The notes beneath the pieces were generated by a model. That model was not told the DNA's origin and did not search any database. It saw only the letters and a program-made list of their open reading frames with translations. The position numbers and the translations under genes were made by a program. A stretch of DNA of 64,000 nucleotides, taken from Cristatella mucedo. Taxonomy: Eukaryota; Bryozoa; Phylactolaemata; Cristatellidae. Shown here one piece after another: positions 28,401 through 42,992 of the stretch (positions are counted from its first letter, which is position 1; each line of letters begins with the position of its first letter). The stretch covers positions 3,388,501 to 3,452,500 of the forward strand of contig WPIO01000020.1 of NCBI GenBank assembly GCA_009760855.2, in the 5' to 3' direction.

Positions 28401-29388
28401 AGCTTCTCTTCTTGGCCAGCCATTTGACGATTTGGGAAGCCGTTACAAAATCCTGTTGGTACACGTATGTAAGAAGAGCATATGATGTCATCTCAACGTC
28501 AGAAGGTCCAGTTGACATTGGGCAGTACGCACAGTAGCTAGCGGAGGGTGCAGATGTGCCTTTAGACCAATAGACAGTATCTCCTTCAACAATTAGAGAG
28601 AGCTAAATTGTTTACTCTCGCTTATCGAAAGAAATCACATCTTACTCGGAATTTAATCCTCAGTGTGTGCCAAATGCCATCTACAAAATGTATCTGCCAG
28701 GGTAAATTTACAATGACGATAAAAAAGGAATGGCATTCTCAGGTATACTAATTAAAGGGAGCAAGTCCGTAATGCCGCAAGATGGAGCATTTGCGTCACG
28801 TGGGAAGATGGCCCACTTCTTTAAGCGGCAAGATGGCACAGCATAGTCTTCCGGGACGGTACTACTATAGCTCAGCGAAGCAACTTTATAGACAGTGAGC
28901 TGCACATGCTAGCAGAATGGCCTTAGCAGCTTTCATCCACTTGCATTAAGAGGTAAATAATTGATTGCTGAAGGATTTGAACTCATGACCCGGGTCGTCA
29001 AAGAAGAATTGTTAGCTGTGAGACTCAACCCACATCTACAAGACCTCTCTATATCTTACATAATCGTTGATGCCAAACTGGTGCTGCTGGTTATGGTTCC
29101 CGTCAATGGTGAATTACGACCTTCATACTTTGAACTTGATGCTGCTGCCTTACTAAGCAAATATTCAAACATGTCGCACATCTGGCTTTGTATTAGGATT
29201 TACCGTCAGCAACTACCCTGGTATGCCCACTTCTTTGAGCCGACTGGCTAGCCAACTGTGCAGTTGGCTGTCTTCGGTCAATCGCTATGAGCCAAGCCAA
29301 GGTTGGGTGGGCTCTCGCCTTCGCCCGTGTGCTGTGTCGCTCCTTGGGAAGTAGACTACGTTGCATTGTAAGTTGCATCATTCTTGAG

Positions 29389-29440
<52 letters not shown>

Positions 29441-32400
29441 CAGCGGAGCGGGTTCTAATTTTCTAGATCCTTTTATAGTCTTTACCTTGCATACCTGAAA
29501 GCATGTCGTTACCGGTGAGCCGTGATGGCACACTAGGTAAGGCGGTTGCTTTCACGACCTCGGGACCGAGGTCGTGGGTTCGATTCCTGCGATGGGCGAT
29601 CCTTTATCGCCACTGCAAGCGGTGGTGATAGCCGTAAAGGCTCTTCTCTTCTTCGCTACACAAAAAGAGGCTGTTTAATAAGCTAGGAATTATTTATTTA
29701 TTTACATGTTACACCACACCGAAAAGGACCTAGACACTCCGTCGGGCTGAACTGATGCTTTGGCTATACCAGTTCGTGAGTTTTGGATTTGTGATCATAT
29801 CTGATGCAAATATTGGATTTCTTCTGGAAATAAAACTGTGCCTTTAGTTCGCTTGCTCCCAAATCCTGGAACTCACTTCCAACTTGCGTCACGACATCCC
29901 CTGACTCGCCAGCAGTTAAAAAGAAGCTAAAAACGTTGCTATTTATCACAGCATTTATTGAGTCCGTGTAATTTATCCTTTACGTGCTTATGCGTGCTGA
30001 CACTGTTCATGCTGCCACTAACTATACTTGCAGGCTGACCCTGTGCATGAGACCATGCTATGCTTGCTTGTCGTCATTGAGCATGCTACCACTAACCATT
30101 CGATCGTGCTTCCTTTGCAGCAAATGTAAAGTGCCTAGAAGGAGATTGAGTTCTATGGGGGCGCTATAACAAATGTACTATTATTATTATTATTATATCA
30201 ATGCACAAACTAAATTGTTAATGAAAATAAGCTATTTGAAAGTCGCAATCGTGTATATCAGCATGCTATAAATACTTACCTCGATTTGCTAACATTCACC
30301 AAGAACTCAAGTGCGTACGATGCAGAGATCAAGAAACTGTTTATTTTTAGATATTTCGCTTCCGATTTTTTCCTGGTAAGACGTGATTTAACTAATTCAA
30401 ATTGAATTTTCCAAAAAATAACTTGCTAAAACTGTAGATTCCATTTCTAAAATGTTTCCTTTGAAAGGTATCCTAAATCATTATTAGATTGTTGGGCCAA
30501 TCTTTTCAGTATTTTACCGACATTTACCCTAAAGCATTAGTGAAAATCCGTCTGTACTTCAGCATCTCACTATTCACAGGTCTTCCTTCCTGTACAAAAT
30601 AAAGACTCTTAAAGTTTGAGCCAACCTCTGCAGTCAGGCTTTTCAGCTGTGGCCGTCGCAATTGCCTCATTTCACTTCTTCTTACCGACCTGCACTGGCT
30701 TTCTGTCAAGCAGCATATCGAATTCCAGGTTCTGTCACTCACTCTTAGGTCACTTAACTCTCTTGCTTTTCGCCTATTTATTTATACTACATCCCAATCA
30801 GATTAGGAACCGTGCGACCCGATCTTCTTACTCTCGGTTCTTAGGTATTTGTATAAGCAACTTCAAAGCCTTTGGAGACAATGCCTTTCGTTTTTATGCT
30901 GTCAAATTCTACAACTCACTCTCGACTGACGTTATGACAGGTAGTGACAGCCCAGTAGGTAAGGCTCGCGCTCTTTACGACCGAGATAGTGGGCTCGAAT
31001 CCTGCAGATGGATGATTCGTTATTGCTAACGGCAAGCGGTGATGATGGCCGATACAGCTATTCTGCCGCTATACAAATGAGGCTGTTAAATCAGCAAAGA
31101 TTGTCTTTCTTTTTTCTAACTTGATGACATTTAAGATGAAGCAAAACACGTCCGTGTTTTTTTCAGCAAATTCAGGGTACGTTTAAATGGGTTGCGTGCT
31201 CATTCATAATAATAATAATAATGCACTTGATGAAGCGCCCTCAAGAACTAAATCTCTTTCCAGGCGCTTTACAATGGCTGCAAAGGGAAACGCGATTGAA
31301 TGATGAGTAATATCATGCTTGATGAACAACATGAATAACATGGTTAGGGGTGACATGCACAAGGTCAGCACGCAAGTGTGATTAGTGGCAGCATGCACAG
31401 TGTCAGCACTCATAAGCCCATGAAGGACGAATCACATGTTAAATCTTACTTTAGATCACCAGGAAATCGACATGCTTTTTGCAGAGCCTATGTAAAGTGA
31501 GTAACTAGGCATATATTAAGTTCTCTCAGGGACCTATGCAAATGTCTTATTATTATTATAATTATTGTAAAGAAAAGCAGTGCAATCTTGCAGCAAACTT
31601 AATTTTTCATAAACTACAAAGAATGCTATCCTTCAAGGACCTAGAGTGCCAAGCAAGTGCTACCAATTATTTTAAACTAGAGTTTCAAGCAAGTGCTACC
31701 AATTATTTTGAACTAACGTGAAACTTTGACGTGATTGTCGAATGTTTGGTTTCAGTCTCCGTGTTTGGCATGCCTCTCCATTTAACAGACAGAAAAGGGA
31801 GAGTGTTAAAGAGAGAGAGAGAGAGAGTGTTAAAGAGAGAGAGAGAGAGAGTGTGTGTGTGTGTGTGTGTGTGTTAAAAAGAGAGAGAGCGAGGGAAAGA
31901 GAGCGTTAAAGAGAGATAGAGAAAGAGAGAGAGAAGAAGCTGCCTGAGCACCAGCTCTGATGAAAAACATCTCGCCAACATAGGGAATTGCACACTAAGG
32001 GAATTATCGCATTCCATTGGAAAGTCTCATGTGGCAGGATGTGAAAAACCACTAAGTTATAAGCTTTAAACTTGAGATAAATAACGCAACCTGTATTGCA
32101 GTCAACTTAAATTTAGCCTTTCAGTGGGATTTCTCACCTGTGATGTTAGGCTCGACTAATGATAACTGCAAACATAACCCGCAATGCTTGAAAATCTGGT
32201 AGAACTGATCTATTCGTCTCAATCGTAAGGGCTCGCAAGGAAAATGGGTACATAACCACACCAACTTTAAAAACATGTGTTTTCTTCGAGACTTAAAATC
32301 TCTTTACTTCTACGCGTTAAGAAATAAGCACCAAACGGTTTACAAAGTACCACACTAATTGATAGATCCACAGTAGTCAAATTATTTTGCTTCTCTATTG

Positions 32401-34323
32401 ACAATCATTTAGCAACGATTTGGCGAAGCTGCTAAAATCAGGTGGCATAAGTAACAAAAGAATATACAATGGTATGTGTGATGTAATTCTATGTTAAAAC
32501 TAGATTCTGTTAGGGTCAGTCAAACCTTACGCTCTCTGTAAAGCTTTTGGGGGCTTTCAACCGTCCGAGTCTTACAGAAAGTACTACACTTAACCTCAAA
32601 AGGCTCTTAGAAAAATCCGCACTTATACGCTTACCGTCCAGTGTCGCTAGGCTCTTCAGCATGTACACAGCCTGCTGGGCCTTCTGGCTGCCTGACAAGG
32701 TCAGCGCATACGTAACAATGGCCAAGGCGTAGATATTCTTGTTTAGACCAGGCAGCGAGTTTTCTAGTAGTGTCACGGAAGTCTTAATTGTAGCCAGGTC
32801 CGTTGAGTTTGACGGGTTGTTTTCAAGAAGCGCAATTATCACGAATGCCGTTAAAGTAATTCCGGAACCTGAGCCCCCCTAAAATGAAATTCAGTTAGTT
32901 CTCAGAAATAGCACCTATATAAGTTAAGTTAAAAAGAATAATCAGCAATTGCTCGTATGGCAAGAATGCGGATTTTGAGCTTGGTCTTTCTTAGCATTGA
33001 ATTGCCGTACATAACAAAATTTAATAGCGTGGAAAGAAATGGCAACGGTATACCAGTGCTTGTGCCAGCACGTCTTGGTATCTATGTCAGGTTGATATGC
33101 ATTTACCTAACAAAATAAGACCAGTATGCATTTTCAGGCATTTCTTTTATATTCAATCACATTCCATGGGCCTTCTTTTATGAGTAAAACTTTGACCGTC
33201 ATATGAAAATGACTTTGACTCCTAGTTTATCTCTGTTAGAAGCTCAATCGCTCTACAATTTATGTTTTTGGCACGGCGAATCATTTTTAGATTCCCAGAA
33301 AAGATCAACTATATTCATATGTGTGTATTACTCTACATTTTGTTCCGGTGTGACGCTTGCATCAGATACCGTATATTTGCATCTTTGGTGTGTATTAGAA
33401 AAAATACAATTTGAATTGCTATAGCAGCCAAATAGTCTAACCACTACTATCGCTAGCATTTTTTTAAGCTTGATTTCATCGGAATTCTGTAGGGAACTTA
33501 CTTTTGGAAAATAAAGTTCATTTTTGTTGGCAATCCGATGGAGATAAGAGCTGCCATAGCCCTATATAAGAGAGACATGAAATGCATTCTTTGCCACTTC
33601 TTCAAATCTCTGGGAGCAGCATGATGTGCTCGTTTGCACAAAAATGTGTCAAAGATTATCCAAAAGCCTACTAAACATATGGTGTCTGAATGCAATTTGT
33701 TCGGGTTAAAAAAAAAATTAAAAGGACCACAGTTTCCAATCGAAGCTTTGGTCGTAGTCACCCTTGTTCAAGGCTTGCTTGCATCACTGGGCATTCTAAA
33801 AGCTTCGAGGCGCCTGAAAGTTTAAACTGAAAGAAAATGAAAACTACAGTGTCTGACGTGTTTCTCAAAAACAGCCGCAAGCCAGTCAAGGTCGAGCACC
33901 TAATGGCTTAGGGCCAACAGAAGCTCACCTGCATGTCAGCATGAATCACGTGACCGAGCTCCACAAACGACCCGTTCGTCACTCTTCTATCCTGCAGCAG
34001 CTTGCTCTTCGCTGCGACGAGGATCGCTGGATCAATGCAGCTCTCCAGGTAGGGCTGAGCTTGGCGGAAGCACTTGAGCACGAACGCAGTCAGCCTAGAA
34101 AACGAACCGACTTTTAGCTTTGCAGCCATTTCTAATCGACTGTGGTTAAGTGATCGCTTCAGAGAATACTCCTTGGTTGTGGCTTCTGGCTATAGCCAAG
34201 AGCAAGAACATTAAAATCGTTAATGACTTAAAGATTCTTTAATCTGAAGTATCTAGGTGTGCTGAACATGAATATAGCCATTAAAACCTTTCATTGGCTC
34301 TCGTTTGAAGATGCTTCATTTAG

Positions 34324-34371
<48 letters not shown>

Positions 34372-37300
34372 GTATATATATGTTTCACCGTGTAAATTTA
34401 CCAGTAGGAGTGCAACAACATCCTAATAAGCCTAAACTGAAGTAACATTACGGCGCATTGCATAATATCGGCATGCACAAATCATCCATAGTTGATTGCA
34501 TCATTTTCTTATGCGACGTAATACTACTGCCAGATGGCTACTGCAGTAAGCAAACGACATTAAGCCCAATCAGAAAGGTTGAGAATTTAAAATATTTTAG
34601 ACTTTTTGCGAGACGCTTTAAGCTAGTATTCCATGAAACTGGCATTATTTTATCCATTAGGTTACAATAAAGAACCGTAAGAAGCCTCGAAAGTGCGTTT
34701 ATACCGTAGACAATGCTTGCTATATTTGTGGTAAAGTGACATTTGCCAACTGTAAGAAAAGTATCACTTCTCAAGTGAGGAAGGCATATCATCTTTACTT
34801 TGAATGCAAGGTTGGTGACCATGACCAGCCTTGGGCTCCGCGTTGATGGTGTGTACTACATGTACAACAAAATTGATGGGTGTACTACATGTTTTTGTAC
34901 TACAGCTTTCGCAGTGGTTGAATGACTCATCAATTCCGTGGTAGCAGCATCCGTGGTGTGGAGAGATCCAAGCAGCCGCACGAATGACTGTCACCTAGAT
35001 TGATGCAGAGGTTAAGGTGCTCGCTCCGACCAAGGTCTGGCTGAGGTCGTGGGCTCGAGCCCAGAGGCATGTGTGAAGCGCCTGAATAGAGATCAAGTTC
35101 TCTCGGGGCGCTATATAAATTACTTATAAGTATTTTACTTCCGCTTGGTTCCTTCGCTCTCCGGGGGGGGGGAGTAACGAAGCAAAAGAAGTCGAGAATA
35201 CTCTACCCTGACATTCCGTCTGCATTGAGGCCAGTTATACAGGGTGAGTGGCTTCCTATTTCAGAATCTCCAGCAGAATATTTTCTTGATTCATCTGTTT
35301 AGGAAAGGAGTAGCCGATGTTTTTTTCTCTTGATATGTCGGCATGCACTGATCCCGATTTCCAGTGTGGTGCATCCTCAATCCCACACTGGAAGAACTAA
35401 AAGACCTGGTTGGGGATTTGGACTTATCCAAGGACAAGGCGGATTTTCGAGGATCAATACTCCAACGATGGAATCTTCTTGAGGAAGATGTCTCAAGTAC
35501 TTTATATTGAAAGCGCAACCAGCACTTGGAGCCTTTCTTCAAAAGGAAAGTAATCTGGTATTTTGTTCTGATGTTGAGGCCTCGTGCACGCCTTACAAAT
35601 CACTCATGACCCACAAGAATGGAGACCACGTGTAGACTCTTCGAAAATGAGTCTTAAGGCTGTGCTTTTGCACAATAAAAACCGTCTTCCATCTATTCCA
35701 GTCGCGCATGCTGTCCATGTGAAAGAGACGTACGCATAACTTTTAGCAGCAACTGAATTTTATTGAGTATAACAAGTACCGCTGGCACCTCCGTGGTGAT
35801 TCGAAGGTAGTTGCCCTTATAATTGGACTGCAGCAGGGATATACAAAATGCATGTGTTTCTTACGTAAGTTGGATAGTCGAGCAAAGGAATTGCACAGCT
35901 AGCGTAAGGAATGGACTTGCAAACCAAATGTAACATTTGGAGATGGAGATGCAACATTTGGAGAAAAAATATCCAGCACCCAGCTAGGTCGAGGCACGCA
36001 AGATCCTGCTATCACCCTTTACATCAAACTAGGTTTGATGAAGGACTTCGTGAAAGCCATTGACCGGACTTTGCCAGCTTTCCAAAACCTGCATAAACAA
36101 TTTTCCTCGACTCAGCCAAGCAAAGATTAAAGAGGGATTTTTGAGTTTTATCCGATTAGAGAGCTCTTCAAAGATTACCTGTTCAACAACTTGCTGCGAA
36201 GTGATTATAAGCAAGTATAACATACTTTTTGCCTAGTGCCTGAAACTGTATCGGGAATCTTAGGGGAGAAAACTAAAAGAAAATAGTTGAAGACATACGG
36301 ATGCAGTCTCAGAGACGTGGCTACAATATTTCTCTAAATATCCTGAAATATGTCTCTAAAGATTCAGCTCCTTTATTCCCGTTTGGATTTATTTCCTGAC
36401 AACTGTGGTATGATTAGTGATGCATGTGACGAACATTTTCATAGAGATATCGCAGAAAAACAAAGATACCAGGGGAATGGTTCACTATAATGCTGGCTGA
36501 CTACTGCTGGGCACTTCTCAGAGATGCTACCGAACAGCTGTACAAGAGACAGACAAATAAATCTGAGAAGTAGTCTAAGAATTCATTGTTTACAGGTAAT
36601 AACCGAAGGCATATTGCTATTGTCAGGCCTTTCGTGACTTACGCATTAATTTATGGCAGATACAGAAAAATAGTTCCGATTTTGCAATTTGGCTGTCATA
36701 TTCTTTTTGATAAGAAATGACTAACTTTATTTTAGCTACATGAATTGGGTATCAGATTTTGACCAACAGTAGCTTAAAAGTTCAATCTTCTGTTACTTGT
36801 GTGCTTAATCTGGCTGTAGAATCAGTAGCAAAGGTCATTCACCAGTATGTGAATAGTACTTACTCGTTAAAGCTAAGTTAATTTATTAAAACGAGATGAC
36901 ATTATTTCATTTTTAATTATGGAGATCAATTGGCCAAAGTTAATGAGAGGACACTTTGCATGTTACCACTAACCACATTAATATGTACTTTGAAAGTTGG
37001 CGTGTTATCACTTGCCATACGGTATGCTTTCTTTACAACATATGCAAAGTGCCTAGAAAAAGATTAATTTCTTTAAGGAAATTATGTAAATACTATTATT
37101 ATCATTAGTTTATTAGCAAAGGCGTGCCAGACTGACACATACCGCGCACAGAAGAAATAATCAGGAGCCTCATCAGCCGGACTTATTGTTGTTCTCATTC
37201 ATTTAACACGCGCATTGCTATCAATAAATGGATCAGATAGCTTAAGAACTGCCAGGATAGTCACTTGAGCAGCGTCTTTGCTACATAGAATGTCGCTCAT

Positions 37301-40300
37301 CACGACTAAAATTTTCTTAATAAATCCGTCTTGTATATATATTCTACAAGCTCCAAAGCGACAATCTCTTCGAGAATCTTAGTCAGAAAAAGACGGAAGG
37401 CTAGGCGATAATTTTCTATAACCTCCCAATTCAGTCTGGGCTTTTTAGATTTCTGCCTCAGGATGGCCGATTGTAATGGCTTTTCAATATACCTGTTTCT
37501 AGGCAAATGATTATGCATGCTTGGCGAAGTTTGTTCGCCATTGAAGACTAAAGAGAGAGAGAGAGAGAGTAGAGGGTCTGGCGGTTAGAAGCTGTGCTTA
37601 CTTGCGTGAATCATGCTAACCACTTTAACTAAGGAATCCTATTTAAATTTGTAAGGGGTGATTGGAGGTTACAAATAATTGTGTACGCGCATTTGATGTT
37701 ACGGATGCAGGAACAACTGGAATTCATCAGCTAAAATCTAGAAAATCATCAGCAACACAAATAAATAATCGGGGTGAGATCGCTCAGTAATATTATTTAA
37801 ATTCTAATTAAGCAATTTCTTTTAAATTTTTAGAGGATCTGATTGTCAAAACTGCATTTCATTTTTACGAGTGAAAAAGAGAAGCTTTTAGATTTCCAAG
37901 CAGCTGGGTATCATCGCAGATGTAGTCTTTGAATTTGGCTAGGTTATTGTCAGTCAAAGGATTCTTTAAATTGCCATCAAGTCTACGCTTTATGCGGTGC
38001 ATTTTTAGAATCTATTTAACAAAGCAAAGGCGTCTCTACACCAGGATTATATAAATTTGTCTTTATAGTCAGATCGTCGAGGAAACTTTCTAGGATATCG
38101 TAAAGCAGAATATTTTTTCACTCAATTGGTTATAGACATGTCACAAATTTAATCGCCTAAAGGTCTATGCCCAATTTGATGTGGCTCTCTGTGCTGTGCA
38201 CTATTGTACAGCAAAATGTTTTTATGTAGATATCGGATAGTAATTCCACTAGAAGAGCTGCCTCAAAGGGTTGAAATCATCCTGCACGTCCGGTACACTT
38301 AGCTATATTTCGACGAGCACGGACCTATGAGGAAACTAAGACAGAAGATGTTATGTAGAATTGGAGGACGTACCTCGAAGGTAGTTAAATAACATAGCTT
38401 TTTAACACTTTGCTATGTAATAATATGCTAAAATTCAAACGTGCATCTTTAATAGTCAGTTTACCCACTTTTGAATCTTCTGAAAGTTTTGTTTTAAAAC
38501 CCATCCAAGTGTTAAAAACAGGAGCCTTCTGTACTGCCTGGATTCATGAGTCTCAATTTTATCTGCCCATAGGCGCGCTGAGGCGCATTCGTTACTCATC
38601 TGACTGTGATCGCTGAGTTGGAATTGCTATATCCAATACCATATCCTTCACTGCCTGATTGCATCCATCAGCGTACGTCCGCACGAACGCTGCTCCTGAT
38701 TTACGAGCAAGTGACCTTCACGATGACTGAAGCTGCAGCAGTAATTTGAAAATACGGAACCCCAGAGACCAGTCAGCAATAGGAATGAGAGTACAGGCTG
38801 ATCTGAAAACACCCCAACTGCTCACGTTGGGGGGTAAAGTTCAGAGCCTTAGATCAGGTGCCCTCGGTTTTAGGCATTTTGCAGGAGCCATTCTGATTGC
38901 GTTTACACCGTCTCGTGATAGCTATTTCGTTCCACAAGGCTGTCAAGCATCCAGCAACTGCTGATAAATATTTAAAATGTATTTAATTTAGGTTAGTTCA
39001 AAATTGAAAACACCGCAAACCAAATATATCGTGATTTTTGAAGTACTGCTAATAAGCTCGCAATGACAGGCTCACGCACAGGCGCACACTAACGTTTAGC
39101 TCAAAAACATTTTTCCGAAGGTCGGCAATTAAGATAAGAAAAAAGGAAACCATTTACTGCCTGTCAAACATAGACCATCAACTTCTGTTTACTGTGATTA
39201 ATTGTATAACAATTGAGCAACCGAGGCCTGATGCGTCTATCTTTCTGCATGCCGGGCTTTACCGAACACAGCTAACTCTCATGCGCCCGGATCTTATTCC
39301 TAAGCCACTTGATTGCATATAGGCGCTGCTGTTGTTGTTGTTGCGAAGGCATTGGCATGCAAAGGGAGAGGAGAGAGCTGCAAGTGGACGGACAGCGAAA
39401 GCTGATTCAGCTGAACTTACGTCTAATTTGCAAAACATAGATTCCGAATTTTGCCTGCTACATTAATAAGCATATATGGTTGCTCCTGAAAATGTAGATG
39501 CATTACATTCGGTGACGAAAACTGCTCATGACTCATGATTCCGTTAATGCCCCTTAATTTACAGTACCTTAGCCTGCAATCATTTGTAAGACTTCTCACT
39601 TTAAAGCATCAAGCAAGCACTCATTTTAGGGAAATTCAATTGATTCACATTTAAAATAAATTCTATAGCAGCTATAACTGCGAGGCTTCACAGTTTTAGC
39701 TCACCATATTGGCTACATCTATCCACAACATAATACAGATAGCTTCTCCAAAGTACTACTAATTGCTGGAAATTATTGTATTTCAAGACATCTAGGTATC
39801 ATTCATCATCCATTTCACCAATTCAAAATTCAATCTCCAAGTGTAACTCGTAGTAGAGAAACCAGGTCAGGATTTAGTGCAGTTAAGCTCTAAGAATAAT
39901 GAATAAAATCCCTACCTAAAAGCATTGAATTTATGTATCCATATTATAATAGGGGCAAATTAAACACAACCCTTGGATACCATGGTTTCTAAGTATTCCT
40001 AACACGTCGCCTTGCACGGGCCATGCGTAGGCACCGAGCTACTTAGATACGCCGGTCGCATTTTAACGAGTACTAGCAGCTGCCGGATAGGAAGAGCTGG
40101 CGCCTACGATCCCCTCCTGCCGACTCAAATGACCTGTGCATCGGTCAGGCCAACTTGATGGACTACTAGACGGCATGAATGGGCGAGTTCTTTGTGACCG
40201 CTTTGTATGAGATGCATGACCCTGGTCAGAATGATGAATTTGGCCTGTTCTTTGCTTGTATTGTTCTTCTTCCAGAACAGAATTCCGCAATGCAGCTCTC

Positions 40301-42901
40301 TTTTCTGCCGAATACATTAGAGTGATTGGCTTAACATACCACGTGCTCCCTGCAGCGTCTGAGTTTCCGAATGCACTGAAGAGGTTGTCCGTTCTGAGAT
40401 ACGTCAGCTCTCTCTGATATCCTACAATATTCAAGTAAGTTGCGGTAATATATTTACCCTTTTATGGAATGACGTGCTTTTAGAGCTATTCACATTCCGA
40501 ATTTTTACGATTTAAATGCCTACTGCACTAGCGTAAGGTTAGAAAGGTTTGCCAAAGTCTTGTTAACTAAAAGCATGGATTTTTTATTCTTAACTAGAAG
40601 AGCTTAGCATTTGTACACACCCTTTAAAATAGATCACAGATTTGCATCAAATTAATGCATTTCTCACCACAATTGCACAGATAATTCACATTAACTTTTA
40701 ATTCCAAAATCTCCGATTCCCAGCAACATGTAATATTAACAAAAATAACCAAAATGTGTCATAGTATGCCGAGAACTCCTTCCTAGGATGGCATCTCATG
40801 AAGAATTAAATGCTGAAACACGTCTCCAGCCAATGAACGTTCTAGTAGTTTTCTCTTCACCCAGTGAATTTTTCTCGTTGATCCTGTTTGCTTCGTCTGC
40901 TGATCTGTTAATTATTTAGCAAAGTTTATTATCGAGACGTCCTACTAACCGGCGGCCCTGGCTGTCTTATTGCAAGTAGCTCTAGCGTGCTAGCCTGAGC
41001 ACGACACGTCTTTGCCATTGCATGTTTATCCAATAATGAGTATCCAAAGGTCAGTCATTTTGCTTTTACCTCATGCGTGGTCAGCATGGTAGGCTCCATG
41101 GCTTGTTGGTTGAATTTAAAACTTACCACTGGAAAACTGTTTTCGGCCTTTTCTTAAAGCCTAACCTCTACCTTACGAGAGCACTTTAGTTCCAGCTTAA
41201 ATGCCATTCACTCAGAGATACATTTTTACGGTTGCCTGTGTCATTCTCCGGGGAAAGTAAGCATTCGCAGTTGCTCAAATTAAGCCGTATTCTCATTCCT
41301 GAATTACCACCAAGTGCTTCAAAAGTAGACTGCCTTAGGTCTTTCGATGAGAAAACATGAACAAGCTGTGTCTTTTCCTCGTTTTGGACCGGTTAAGCTT
41401 CATTTTTATTTTTCGGTTGCATTTATAAAACACCGATAATTCAGTCTGGTTTTAGATAAATGTAAATAAATCCTATTTTTAGCACATCTTCAGTACTAAT
41501 CGATGCCAATAGATTTTTAAGTATTCAGCTGCTCCCCGAAAGCATAAACAAATCATAGGCAGGTGATTCGCAGTAAATGCACAGAGAGCTGTTCATACTT
41601 CAGTTACTCTCGGCGTACGCTGAATTGATGTTTTATGCATCTTTTAATTCTTAGCTAGAGACGCATCGGCTCCGGTCAGCTTTCTTTTCGGGTAAAGAGA
41701 ACACGATAGCTGCGTACCCATCGGAACTCCTGCGGGAATAAAACGCTCGTTCCAGGATTGAAAGCCTGCAGCAACGACCAGCTCACCCGTCAGAAAGACT
41801 TTAAATAGCTTCTGAAACATTCATCTTTGAAATGACAGTAGGTCGATTCGCTAGCTTGAGTTCACTAAAAGTGCTGGCGAAGACCCTTTTTTATAGTAAA
41901 GCGGATCTTGGTTCTGCAGTTTTTTCCTTGCAGTGATAGTGAGAATCGGCCATATTTGGAGGCTGAATTGTGAAACTATGCTCCTTGGATTTTTACCTGA
42001 TGTTGGTACCTGTTATCATCGAATCCTGCCAAGACATGCTCAACTTTTGCTATGCGCAAGTAACTTTCAAAAGTACTGAGGTAGTAGCACTTTATGTAAT
42101 GCATTGTAAGGTAACGTCTCCGTCTGTAATTCCACGAAGCCACAAAGACCGGGTGGGTGCTACACAGGAGTGCTTTCTATAGCACACTCAAAGCCAACGC
42201 GGCTTTCCTTACGCATTCGGTAGCCGACAAACTTCATGTCACGCAGCAAGAAGAAAGTGAACGGTGGCTTAGTCGGGAGGGCAGTTGAGAAAGTGGGTAG
42301 CGTGGTAGTAACACCTCAGAACGGCTGAAAGGATGTGCCATAGTCGGCAGCAGGAGAGTTGAGATATGGCCCGTGTTGGCACCTTTGTTCCATGTTGCAA
42401 CACCTTTCGAAAAAACTGCAGTCTGGCCACTTCTCAAGAAAGCGACACTAGACCAAGAGAACTTTAGCAACTACCACACAGTCTCCCCTCTACCATTCCT
42501 ATCAAAGACACTCGAACGGGTCGTGGCGGACCAGCTAAACTCGTATATCGAAACCTCACACCTTGCAGGTAAGTTCCAGTCTGGCTTTAGAGCTAATCGC
42601 TCCACAGAATCAGCATTGCTTAGGGTGTACAACGACTTACTTAGGAATGCAGACATGGGTAGAGTGTCTCTGCTTGTTTTGCTCGGTCTTTCGGCAGCTT
42701 TTGATACCATCGATCACAAAGTTCTTCTAGAGCGCCTCTCATCTCGCCTGGGCATCACTGGCACTGCTCTGCAATGGTTCAGGTCCTATCTCAGTGGGAG
42801 AATCCAGAGTACTGACGTGAATGGACAAAGATCATCTGAGGTACCTCTGAAATATGGGGTACCTTACGGCTCCGTGCTAGGTCCGGTTCTTTTCGTGGTT
42901 T

Positions 42902-42992
<91 letters not shown>

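Noticed and set aside
29193-29441. Minus frame with an ERERER start
   Set aside because: Produced by the (CT)n tract; same for 42791-43012 minus.
40063-40340. Extension of the exon 6 open frame
   Set aside because: Similarity stops exactly at the donor ACGTG|GTATGT, and exon 7 supplies the missing base of the Trp codon.
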